Below, piece after piece: positions 12,930 to 24,500 of a DNA stretch of 64,000 nucleotides. The stretch is from the NCBI GenBank assembly GCA_003996215.1, contig QJPP01001815.1:62001-126000 (forward strand), read 5' to 3'. The notes beneath the pieces were generated by a model that ran no database searches, was not told where the DNA came from, and saw only the letters and a program-made list of their open reading frames with translations. Position 1 is the stretch's first letter. The number at the start of each line of letters is the position of its first letter. This DNA comes from Jaltomata sinuosa. Lineage: Eukaryota; Streptophyta; Magnoliopsida; Solanales; Solanaceae. A program made the translations under genes and the position numbers.

Positions 12930-13520
12930 CAGCTACCCTCTGAAATTAAGGTACATTGGCAATAGGTCCCATGGGACATCTCTTGTGAATCAGTCCATCG
13001 TGAACCGGACATGTAGTCACCCAATAATGTGATTTTCAGTCCTTATGTTTATAAAAGCACACTTTCTACATTAATTCACTACTTTTGACTACTTTATAAT
13101 GATTCTCCAACTCAACGTTTCAAACTATTTTAAAGATTTAAATGAAAACATACAATGCAAAAACAGAGGAGATTTACCTTGGTCATAAGGAGTACTTGCA
13201 CTCTGTAATCCTCTTTGGATGAGTCCCTAATTACTGTGAAGAAGAGTAATCCATGACGCTTATCCCCTATGAGGAGATGTTAGTCCTAAACAACACCATC
13301 CTATAGTTGTAGCTTTTAGAACTATAATTGATTTGATAAATATATTATTAAAACTTCTAATACATTTCAGTAAGCTCAACAAACAAATCTCTCAAAACCC
13401 AAAAGCAAATTTTCAAGAAAAAGAAATGGAAAAGTTTCATGTAAGTAGAGTTTAGACTGAGAGTAAAATTAGACCTTGCCATCACAAACATGGCGAAGGG
13501 CAGCCTCATCTGCCCCTACT
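12930..13520 (-). other. exon-like scraps on the minus strand
   Basis: Three open stretches with splice-like borders lie close together. One ends at 13475 before GT (GADEAALRHVCDGK) and is preceded by TTCAG at 13519. One ends at 13178 before GTAAAT (LLFFTVIRDSSKEDYRVQV). One covers about 12935-13030 (DYMSGSRWTDSQEMSHGTYC). All run in the direction of the proposed Helitron. Phases do not join cleanly as I read them, so this is at best a decayed captured gene fragment. The product is not recognised. Confidence 0.25.
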
Positions 13521-16459
13521 GAAGACTACGGTTTCATATTAGATGAGAAAATTAGTAAGAAGTGAATAAGTGACAGTTTAATTTATAATATTGGATATAA
13601 ATAAGAAAATAAAGGCTAACAACCAAAACATAGACAGTAATTACTAAAACATAGAGAGTAATTTCAATTATGTAATATACATATTATATTACTACTGGAC
13701 AAACATTCTTAGAGCCTACACAACTTTAGTGGAAAGATTATAGTTCATCTAGTAAAGAGTAATTAGGCAGTACATTTAGAATAAATTACAATTCACTCGG
13801 AAAAAAAATGCAACAGTATTATTTACCATGGAAACATTCTAAATTAAACATGTCTAGTACTACCTATTCTGATTCATCAAGTGAATAGTCCCTCTTCTCC
13901 AGAATCTTCAAGTCAAGTTTATCCCATTTCTTTGTCTCAAAAAAGTTTATTCCATTTCTTCATCTATTAGAAAAATTCAATTGCATCAACCCATTACTTT
14001 TTTAAAAAAATGAAACCCAACTCTAAAAATTAATGGTAAGAAGCAAGACACATCTAAAAATTAGTACTAAGACGCAGGCACATCTAATTAACCCAAAAAA
14101 AATAGAAAAACCACAGAAGATATCATCTAAAAATGACTACTTATGAAAAGAGAAAGTGGCACACCAAATCAGCCATTCCTGCAGATACCATCATTAATTT
14201 TCTGAAGCTGCTAAAAGTCCTCTTAGCCAAATGATCAACTCAACAACAACTGCTAAAATCTGTAAGAACTGAAAAAATCTGGGAAAGTCTTCCTTCACAC
14301 TTTTTTATTGATGAAAATTCTACTGTTTAGTCGATCAATTCTCTTTAGTTTCAGATTTCAAAAATATCAACCGTCACTTTCGCAGATTCACATTCAATCA
14401 TTTTATACTACAGCATCTAAGGAATTTCAAGAAACCATATGATCCTTTGAAACATTAAGACGAAGCATTTCAGCAATATCTGACAGAATTGGGAATGAAT
14501 AAAGTATAACGAAATGAAATTATAAATTAGAGTTGCCGCCTAAAAAGTTAGTTGATAAAAAAATTCAAAATTTCAGCCAATGCTCCATTTTCCGGTATGG
14601 ATTACCTTCATTAGAGAAAGCTCCAGTCTTCTTCAATAGACTTATTGAATATTTTTCAGCATTACCTACTTTTCAAAGTTAATTTGACAATAAAAAGGCA
14701 ACAGAATTACAGAAAAAACATGATAGGGAGACTGTAAAACAGAGCAAAAATTACCAAGTCAATTTGCAATACCAATTTTTTGAAAAAAGAAAATAAAAAG
14801 ATCATAAAATACCAACTCAACCACACTATTTAATAACAACGAACTATAACTTAAAAGAACTTCAAAGGTATATGCTAATCCAAAGTGAAAATAAGGATTT
14901 AATTTTTAAAACATCAGAAAAAATTGAAAACTGGATTATATATATAAGTACATATATACAGACATAGTAGAGGGAGAAAGCTTACCAATCAAATTCACCG
15001 ATGGAAGATGGTGATTGCCAATATGTCGGCTGGAGATTTGATTTGAGCCTTTATGAGTAAAGAACTGAAGAATTAAGAATCTGGTTTACAGAAGAATTTT
15101 TTTTTTCAAACCCAAATTATATACAATTTGGGAAAGAAGAACAACACCAAAAATCCTTACTCTATCATGGCAATTACTATTTTTATATGAAGTAACAAAT
15201 GAAGCAGACTGGAATTCAGACAGTTACGGATGAAATTGCTAGAAATATCAAATCTGCAACAAAGAAGAACAAAACTTTGTCAAGAAGAATTACCAAATCG
15301 AAATGCAAATTAAAGTTGATCCCAATTGGGACCTTGTGATCCATAAATGTCAAAATTTGAATAAGAAATTCATGAGAAGATAGTACACTATAGATAGGGA
15401 TTAACCCATTTTTTCATCTCCTTTATCAAAATCACATAGTGATCCCTTCTCCACTGAAAAACGACCATAAAACTTGACCGTCTTTAAGCCATTACTGCCA
15501 GCCCCTTTCTTGCCTCTCCTTCTTCACCACCTCACAGACACCTAAAATACTCAAAAAAAATTCTGTCTTTTTGCTAATTGCAATATGTGTAGTTGAGATT
15601 TAATTACCATAGAAGGCTTTGATAATGGGGCAAATAAGCTTTTTTGGCTTTTGCATTGGGATTTTGCTGATGAGGTTGCAATCGAAGGCTTTGATAATGG
15701 GGTAGTTTTCTCAATTTGAAATTCCTTAACTGAAGTTCACGGTTATCCCACAAGAAGAGGGTTTTGGGGAGAAGTTACAAACGTGGGTGCGAAAAAGTTT
15801 ATAGATATTGTAATATTTATTTGGTTCTATCTTTTACCTTTTTCTTTTGCACGAATTGATTAGTGTGTATTTTTTTCAAATAATTATGCAGTTAACTTTT
15901 TTATTTTGCACACAATTTTCCTTGTACCGTTGTTAATATTTGAATTTTAAAAAAAAACTGCCAAAGATTAAGTAAATATTAAAATTTGTTTTGTTTAAAA
16001 AAAACTGAAAAAGAAAATATATTTTAAAAAGTAAGTAATGACTAATTTAATAGCAATTAGCTTTATACTTATTTTATATTTAATAAAATAATTTTATAAT
16101 AACTAAAAAAAACCTTTAAAAAGCTGTAAAAGTTTACATTTTTTATTCATACATATTTAACCATCACTATAATTATAAATTTCCAGAATTTGATGTTACA
16201 AAAACTGTAAAAAGATTTTTAAAAGACTTTTAAAAAAATTATGTTACCAAAAAAAAATGTAAAATAAGTTTAGTGATAAATATTTTCTATATAAAAATAT
16301 AGATATTTAAATATGTTTAAATTTAAATTAAAAATTACTAACTAATTATTAACTAACAACTAATTTTTGTCCTAAAACTAACACATGACAGTATCCTACA
16401 CTGCCACTTAGCATAATCCTAGGCTAGACTTTCTTCCTTTTAAGTATATATACATATTA
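13521..16459. other. AT-rich DNA without recognised genes
   Basis: I see no coding signal. A 21-bp phrase, GAAGGCTTTGATAATGGGG plus two bases, occurs twice, near 15613 and 15685. The part at 15840-16380 is very rich in A/T runs, as often found near Helitron 5' ends and in intergenic plant DNA. Confidence 0.3.
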
Positions 16460-16469
16460 AGAGTTTTTG

Positions 16470-16539
16470 AGTTTGGCTTACCTATCATGGTTTGGTTGGG
16501 GTAGGTGTCATCACAACCCTTAGAATTTTAGATCATGAC
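16470..16539 (+). mobile_element. decayed gypsy LTR 3' end
   Basis: TTGGTTGGGGTAGGTGTCAT...TAGATCATGACA aligns loosely with the last 60 bases of LTRs A, F and D (GGTTGTAGGTG..., GTCGTGACA). No primer site follows; an AT repeat comes directly after. Confidence 0.35.
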
Positions 16540-16629
16540 AATATATATATATGTATATGTGTGTTTTTTTTTTATATAAATGGATATATACACATCTCTG
16601 ATACATAGATATATACGATTATACACTAT

Positions 16630-16750
16630 TTATATAATATCGATACATTGCATAACTATTATACAATATCGATACATTACATAACTATTTATATAATATT
16701 GATACATTACATAACTATTTATACAATATCGATACATTATATAAATATTA
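16630..16750. repeat. minisatellite, unit about 30 bp
   Basis: Four imperfect copies of GATACATTACATAACTATTT plus about ten A/T bases follow one another. They are preceded by a TATATATATATG microsatellite at 16541-16556. Confidence 0.75.
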
Positions 16751-16887
16751 TATATATATATCGGCCATTTTTGTTGAAGATTTTTTTTATCACCTGTATT
16801 GAAGAAAGAGATAGAAATTCGCTCATCACGTCATTTCTATTTTTTTTAATGCGAGAAATACATTGAGAACCCGTGTATATAGTAGCG

Positions 16888-16982
16888 ACACTCACTGCCA
16901 AAAATTGCGGCTATTAGCCACAATTTTTCTGTTATTTAGCCACGATTTCACGCTTGACTAAAATCCGCATTTTTTGTAGTGA
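16888..16982. mobile_element. short MITE with CACTAC-type ends
   Basis: The left end CACTCACTGCCAAAAATTGC and the right end GCATTTTTTGTAGTG are imperfect inverted repeats of each other. The CACTACAAAAAA-like end is common in plant MITEs of the CACTA group. Between them GCCACAATTTTT and related words fold back. No clear target duplication. Confidence 0.4.
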
Positions 16983-17376
16983 CTTTTGAGCTATTGTTTA
17001 TGTTAAAAAAATGTGGTTATATTTATTGCAAACTAATTACTTTATTGTATAGATATGAAATTATCCCATTTTCATTATTGACTGGTGAGTGAATAATATA
17101 TTTTGCGAAAAGTATACATTAAATTTTAATAATAACATTAGCAAATTTGATAAAGTTTCTAAGCATTAAATATTATTAACAATCTCCAAGTATTAGTTAG
17201 AGCAAGTAATACAAAATTAAAAGTTGTAAAGAAAATAACTTTCCGCACAAGCGAGGAATTTCATTTTTCCTGGTTTGCCATATAATCAAAACACACAGTA
17301 TTCTCATGAAAATGTTTTTTTTAAGAAGAATTCTGCCATACGAAACACATCCGAAGGTTTTCAGATTATTTTCCAA

Positions 17377-17538
17377 CTAAAGGGTAACACGCTGGGCATA
17401 TTGCTTCTTCTGATCCTCTGTATTGTTTGAATCAGATTTGTCTAAAGATGGATCATTTGATACTTGCAATGTGTTGATACACCAAACATAAATCTTTTGC
17501 TTCAAACTTGAATTGTAGATTTCTGGTGTTTCCAGAAA
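17377..17538 (-). other. exon-like open frame downstream of OCP3
   Basis: A 53-residue frame begins right after an AG (TACTAG, complement of 17539-17544) and ends with TAG at 17377. Its sequence includes ETPEIYNSSLKQKIYVW and SNDPSLDKSDSNNTEDQKK, which looks like a hydrophilic protein C-terminus. It runs in the same direction as OCP3, 0.9 kb past its stop. It could be an alternative last exon of OCP3 or a scrap of another gene. Not recognised. Confidence 0.25.
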
Positions 17539-17686
17539 CTAGTATTGATGAGGTAGATTTGCCAAATAGCTGTAGTGTAAATTTCACAGATATCAGACTC
17601 AATGGACCTAAAGAAAATAGGAAGAGTCAAAAGATCCAAATCCCTCTCTAAAGTATTAAGAACTTGCAACTACTGCTAAGAATAAT

Positions 17687-18161
17687 ACTCCCTCCGTCTC
17701 AATTTATCTGAGTTAGTTTGACTCGTTACGGAGTTTAAGAAAGAAAGACTTGAAATTTGTGGTCTAGAATAAGTCACACTCCCTCTATCCCACTTTATGA
17801 CTCTGGACTCACTTTCCTTTTTAGTTAGTCCCGAAAAGAATTACACATTTCTATATTTAGTAACAATTTAACTTTAAAATGCCCATTTTTCCCTTAATGA
17901 AATGATTTATAGCACCACAAACATCTAAAACTTATTTTAGACCACAAGTTTCAAAAGTCTTTCTTTCTTAAAGTCTGTGCCAAGTCAAACTATGTCATAT
18001 AAATTGGGACGGAGGGATGTTTGTGTGGCTACAAATCATTTCATTAAGGGTAAAATAGATATTTTAAAGTTAAATTGTTACTAAATATAAAAATGTGTCA
18101 TTCTTTTTGAAACAGACTAAAAAAGAAAGAGAGTCATATAAACTGGGACAGAGGGAGTAAT
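17687..18161. mobile_element. two interleaved Stowaway-type MITEs
   Basis: CTCCCTCCGT-type ends occur in two inverted pairs. Pair one is 17687 (CTCCCTCCGTCTCAATTTAT) with 18018 (ATAAATTGGGACGGAGGGA). Pair two is 17778 (ACTCCCTCTATCCCACTTTA) with 18161 (CATATAAACTGGGACAGAGG). Inner sequence also pairs: 17687-17776 with about 17931-18019, and 17778-17930 with 18020-18161. The order is therefore left1-left2-right1-right2, not a simple nest. Stowaway elements are short Tc1/Mariner derivatives that insert at TA. Confidence 0.7.
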
Positions 18162-18411
18162 ACGTATGATCAAGATAGAGATAAATCGACACAACTCACA
18201 AACTAACGATGTTCATTTCTTTTGGTTGATCACCATCTTTTCTTTACAAAGGGTATTGCTATTTACTGCTGTTGTTATAGCTGCAGTAAAATAAATAGCA
18301 AAAGGAAGCTGACTGTATCAAATAATCCTAGTATCTGATAGATAGCATGAGAAACCAGTTTAACATACAGAAATTACTTGTTTTAGCTTGGTACTTACAA
18401 GGAAAGTACTA

Positions 18412-18546
18412 TTAAGATATAGACGATGGTTGGTATGGAAGTCGATGATCAGGAACCCCTTCTTCAGACCGTCTGTCTTCAAACCATTTCAGAACTCTTT
18501 TCCGAGGCAGATTTGTCACATGCACAATGCTGCTAATCATGGCATT
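18412..18546 (-). CDS. OCP3: OCP3 exon 4 (last coding exon)
   Basis: It starts after GATGATGCAG at 18547 and encodes homeodomain helices 2-3 (IVHVTNLPRKRVLKWFED), then a short tail ending SSIS and TAA at 18414-18412. The tail matches the GVPD..LPYQ end of OCP3 proteins. The 3' UTR end was not found. Confidence 0.92.
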   Translation of the reverse strand, partial: NAMISSIVHVTNLPRKRVLKWFEDRRSEEGVPDHRLPYQPSSIS

Positions 18547-21500
18547 CTGCATCATCACAACAAAGAGAGTGTAAGGATAACAATGTTCTTTGTTTCATCA
18601 GGTATAACACTTAGCAATTGTATGCAACTACATCAACAACCAAGCCACATATCCATTTAATCGTAGAGTTTGGAGATACCATTATGAGGAGTCACGAGTC
18701 GCACAGAAAGTGCAATGTTGGAATGATTTAGCAGTGCCTAATAACTCAGACCGGCTTTCTAAATAAATCATTAGTATCCAGTTTATGTCAATTAAGCATA
18801 CCACAGGATGTAAAAGAGAAACAGGTACGACATACTAATTTAGTCAATTGTGAATTGAAAAGAGAAACATCATCAATTTACAGAGCAAACGAGAAGAACC
18901 CTGAGATCCAACCACTTCAAACTAGCCATCGATTCCCTACCTTGTGATCCCCTCCCCCATTTTCCCTTCCCCTACTCCCAATTTTATTTTAGTTTAGTTT
19001 TAAAAAAAAAACTACTCATCTGGTGCCTGATAATAGTAATACAAGCATAACTTCAATTATGTACAACAACAACTACTACGCCTCAGTCCCAAACAAGTGG
19101 GGGTTTCGATGATAGGGTTCAATTATGTGATCCAAGTACTTTAAACTTGGTGGTTCCTAATAATAGGGAACTAGAATGTGCATTTAAACTATACATAGAA
19201 GGGCAGAAAAGCATTAAGTTGATTGAACACATAGATAAACTAATAAGAGGTGCCGATCGCAATGGGTTGCCATTCTTGGACGCCATTTCTTAGATTTATC
19301 AACACAGTACTAAGTTATTACTATCTTAAATTTTCCTGGCTTTTGGTTTACAGCTTGCAGTAACCACTCAATTCACCTTAATTTTTTGGCAATTTCTACT
19401 CAACTGCCAACTTTAAAGATATTAGAGCAGAACAGATAACCTGAAATAGGTGTGTCTTAATATTCTCATCACATCCATGCTCATCCCAAAGAAATAAGGA
19501 AAATAACAGAAAAAAGATGAACATGAAAACAACAAACACAGATAAAAAGGGGAAATGCACACGGAGGACAGATGTGTTGAGATTTGGATATCGAGAGCAA
19601 GAAAGCAGATTCACTTATCCCAGATTAAACTTGGTCCCTGAACTCCAAGGTGGCAAGAGCCACCACACAACATTGTCGGCCTCAGTCACAAACATTCACA
19701 TCCCAGACTAGATGATATTTCAGATTGGATAGTTTTCCATTTACTCACACCCAAGACCCATTGTTCAGGTGCAGAATTAAGCAATAATATGCAGAAGCTC
19801 TGTATTCAGATATGAAATTTTACCAACATAGACTTACAAACATTGAGCACAAATAAAGAAGTAAAGGGACTCACAGTGGGCCGCTTCGATCGTCTATAAA
19901 CTTGTTCAAGGGTTTCTAATTGGACTTTCTTTAGTCTCTTTTGAGCAGACCAACTACTTTGCATCACATGAACTGGCGCTTCCACCTTAGCCTCTGGCTT
20001 CGCAGCATCACTCATCTCTATGGGAACAGTCTCCTGGGGTTTGCTTTCAGGCTCTAACATTCTGGGGACAGGTTCATCAGGTAAGGCAGCACTCAGCAAC
20101 ACAAGATTTGGCGGAGGATTGCGAAGTATTTCAAGAACGACAGCTCTATCAAGGCATAGGTCAGCAGCAAGATTTTTTATCTGGATGGAAAGAGTAAAGT
20201 CTAAGTTCTAAATTAGCACCACTAGACATATTCTCTTTAAATAGGTAGTAGAGGCCAGAAGAAGCAGTTCCACATTTTTCTGCTCTTCCAATTCTGCTAC
20301 AGGTTCCGAAACTTCCAATCTATACTCGTGATGAATTTATCTAGCAGAAAGCTGAATACCAAATGCAAAATAATCAATAATATGCTTCCGGTGCAAATAA
20401 GTATAGTTTTGACTAATTAACGTCAAGAATATGATGCAAGCCAAAAGCAGATGTCCAGCTAAATGCTTCAAAAACGATGGAATCTGAAGAATGAAAGTAA
20501 ATAGGAAAAGATGAGATTAGCAAAGGTAACTTTTGCCCAAGCATTTGAAAACTTTAGACACATGGATAGATAGCACCAATGATCTTAGCACCATGCTTAA
20601 TGCTGGAACGCGCGAAGAGCCAGAGTACAACCAAAGTGGCCTTAAAACTCAAGAGTAATGAGCAGCTGTAATGAAATTTCGGCATCTGAATTTGAGAAGA
20701 CCAAATTAAGATTGCAACTTACATTTAACTTACGCCGTCCCTTTCTCAAGGCATATGCCAGTTTCTTAAGTTGCCAATTTTTCAAATTCACTAGCATTTC
20801 TTCATCTTCATTGTCATCTTCTGCTGCTGCTTCTTCATCTTCAGCCTTACTACTCTCAATTTTCTCATTGGCAATTGAGTCAACTCCTAGTAGTTCATCA
20901 TCCTTCAGTGCCTCCTCCAGTTCACGTTCAAGATTCGCGAGGTCCTCCTCAGTTATATGATCATCATCGTTCAAGGATAGATCATCATTTTTCAGATCTT
21001 CTTCCAGCAGCTGAAAGAGTGCCTCGAAAGCATCTTCATCTATATCATCAACTTTCTCGTTATCTTTCCTAGGTGAACTCTTAACACAGGAAGCAAACAG
21101 AGCCTCAGGTTTAGTAAACAATTAAAAGGCGTGTAATATAATAATTCAGCCGTAAAGAAGAGGTTGTTAATTATATCAAAGTTCATGAGAACGTATGTGC
21201 AAGAAAGCAAAACAGAGATATGTTACTAGCAAACTCCTAGTCAAGGAAAATAGTTTGAATATTCAAGTGAAAGATCTCAAAAGATCAAACCACGTTAAAA
21301 ATCATGTAACTCAGCAGGCTAACTAAAAGGAGAGTTACACTCCACATCCTAGAAAAGATAAGACAGGAATGGGATACTATCAGCCTGAGCAACGTATCTT
21401 GATGGACATTAACATGCACAAGAAGAAGTTCATGGGACAGGGTTCTCTTTGATGGATATTCACATGTACCAGAATAAAAAAGCTGCAGAAAATCTAAACC

Positions 21501-24500
21501 ACCTCGTCAACTGTAAAAGCTACAAAGTTAGTGTTACATGTATGGATTGGCAAATCTCTACTCTACATGTCTATCAAATACAATTGCACGGAAAAAAATT
21601 TGTCTCCTGGTATTGACCATTATACTAAAAGCAGTAGGGCAGTAGATCAAGCACATCAAAACTGTTTGGCATAATTACAAAAACAAAGTAATTTGTAAAC
21701 CACTTCATTAACTGTAAAACCTACAAAGTAACACTGGACAAGTAATTTGACTGGAGCAACAATTGATGTTGAATTACAAGCCTACAAGGTGCAATTTCTT
21801 TAAGATGTTAAACAAAAACAAAAAGTCACGGCAATGTATGATGCTTTTCCCTTTGCTCTGTTCAACTACATCAATATGGCAACAACAACAACATACCCGG
21901 TGAAATCCTACAAGTGGGGTCTAGGGAGGGTAAAGTGTACAAAGACCTTCCCACTACCTCGTGGAGGTAGAGAGACTGTTTCCGAAATACCCTCTGATAT
22001 GAATCGGGTTACTTGAATAAACAAGAAAATAATGCGGAAGCATAAATATTAAGATTAAAGACAAGAAAATTAAAAGATATGTGAAATTTGAAAATAAAAT
22101 CTCCAAATTTCAAGATTAGTGCCAAGAACCCTAATTGATCTTAGTATTCATAAATTAACGGATTAAAACTATTTATGATACTAATAGAGTCAATTCAAGA
22201 ACTTAGATCAAAAGTGATCTAGACCCCTATTTCGAAGAAATTAGAGACAACAATTAGTATAAGACTAATTACCATCTTTAATTTACGAATAAGAACCAAA
22301 GATATCAAGTTAAAGAATTAATCTTACCACTTATAGAATCGTTCTTATAAGGTTGCAAGATAAATCCCAAGTAGCCACACACAAAGGTGTAAAGAAGAGA
22401 AACTCTCAATTAATAATAATGTTGTTTAATGAAAATAATGAAATCTACCCCTATTTATAAGGAAAAACTATCCCAAATATCATGGGATTAAGATCTACTT
22501 TTATGAAAATAATAAATAAAATCTAACTAGAAAACTTTAAACTAGGAAAGCATGTAAAAAATAATACCAAAAATTCTTCCTAAAATAAGGAAAAGTTTCC
22601 AAATTTAATCCCTTCTCCAAGTCACCTTGTACGTGACTTTTCCCTCACTTTTGGGTGAGGAGCTTTCAACTCATTTTTTGGGCCCCACATGGGCCCAATC
22701 TTCTTCATCTTGGGCTTGGATTTGAATCATGAAATATGTGTAGCACTTAACCCGATTTACCTTTGTCCTTATCATCTTGTGATTTAGGCATAGTTTTCTC
22801 ATCATGTATTGGCCATGGCTTTCTTGGAGCTGTAGTAGACCGATTTTTCCATGAGCCAGCTTGTTGCTTCTTCTTTTACAGCCAACTCTACTAATTCATC
22901 TAAATTCACATATTGTTGCAATTCTACTACATCAACTATTTCTCCATTTAAACCATTAAGAAACCTAGCCATAGTGGCCTCCTCTTCCTCATCAGTATTT
23001 GCTTGGATCATAGCCATATCCATAGCCTTAAAATAATCATCCACAGACATAGCACCTTGTCTCAGATTTTGAAGGCGTTTTTGCAGATCTCTTTGGAAGC
23101 GTGATGGTACAAAACGCTTCCTCATAACCCTCTTCATCTCGTCCCATGTAGCAACGGGTAGTTCTCCATTGTCTAGTTTGTCTCTGCTAAATTTCTTCCA
23201 CCAACTAGCAGCATAGTGTAACACTTGAGCTATATTGAGTCCAATGAAACAGTAAATAACAAGAAAAATAGAAATTAAAAATGACAATTCACAACAATCA
23301 GCATCTTTGTGTACAATGGACCAGATATTTAAAGGACAATGACCCAGCTAATGAGGACAAAAAGGAAATAACAGAACCAATAAACACGTGACACGTGTGA
23401 CCTTCTAGATTTAAGGCTAAACAGACAACTGGCTAATTAACCTGAGCTAGAAAAAGACTCTGGACAATATTGGGCATCATAGACAAGCCCAATAACTTAA
23501 GACAAACGACCCATTAAATAGAAAAAGGGACCCGGCCCTTACACTCCACTACCCTTAGAGAACCTTGATAGATTTTAAGGTTCAAAGTCAGTAAATTGGG
23601 ACCGGAGAAACGCAGGATCTTCCCAGGTAGCTTCCTCCTGTGACAAGTTTGCCCATTGAACTAACCACTGTGTTATTGCTCGATTTCTCTGCTTCACTAT
23701 CCTTCTATCAAGTACTGCAAGAGGCTTTGTCAAAATTCGACCGTCATTTGCACAATAGGGTGGATCTTGAGATGCCACAATTTGATCACCAATCTTCTTC
23801 TTGAGTTGCGAAACGTGAAAAATGGGGTGTATCTTGGTTCCTTGTGGCAATTTGAGCTCATAAGCAACCGAACCAATCTTGCGGAGAACCTCGTAAGGAC
23901 CGAAAAACCTTGCTGAAAGCTTCAAGTTTCGGCGGATCGCTACAGAGCTTTGACGATAAGGCTCTAACTTTAAAAATACCCAGTCCCCTGCCTCAAATTT
24001 CCGTTCACTTCTCCGAATTTCCGTTCACTTCTCCGATTATCTGCAAAATGTTTCATCCTATTTTGTGCTTCAAGCAGATTGTCCCTCAATACTTTATCCA
24101 TCAACTGTCGATCCCTGAGCAATTGATCCACTGTATCTAACTTGGTCTGAGCAATTAGTTCAAAAGTCGGTTGAGGAGGATCATAACCGTAAAGAGCCTT
24201 GAATGGTGACATGCCCAAGGAGCTGTGAAAATTTGAGTTGTACCAAAATTCCGCCTGTGCTAGCCATTTGCTCCAATCAGAGGGTTTATGGCGCGTCATA
24301 CACCTGAGGTATGTCTCCAAACAACGATTCAACCTTTCTGATTGTCCGTCGGTTTGTGGATGATATGAAGAACTAGGCTTAAGATGAACTTGCAATCCTT
24401 TGAATAATTCCCTCCAAAAAGTGCTAACAAAAATAGGGTCACGATCTGAAACTATTGAATTTGGTAAACCATGTAGTTTACACACATTATCAAGAAATAC

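Larger units (their letters stand above)
9715..16460 (-). mobile_element. probable Helitron (3' end at 9715)
   Basis: Read on the minus strand, the element ends with a GC hairpin (CGCG-CAT-CGCG, near 9734-9744), about 13 bases of spacer and CTAG (9718-9715) followed by T. This is the usual Helitron 3' end: hairpin, CTRR, insertion before T. On the same strand the likely 5' part is near 16460, TC followed by TTAATATGTATATATAC, and a TAAAAGGAAGAAAG stretch. A similar TC-TATATATAATAGTAAAGAAAG occurs on the plus strand at 10952 and could be the 5' end of a second element. The interior is AT-rich with exon-like pieces, and I found no Rep/helicase gene, so it would be non-autonomous. The exact 5' end is unproven. 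Confidence 0.42.

Noticed and set aside
16630..16750. Plus-strand 72-residue Ile/Tyr/Thr repeat protein
   Set aside because: Direct translation of the AT-rich 30-bp minisatellite.
20658..21072. Plus-strand open frames of 65-100 residues rich in Ser
   Set aside because: They are the complement of the acidic OCP3 exon 2; Asp/Glu codons read as Ser/Phe on the other strand.
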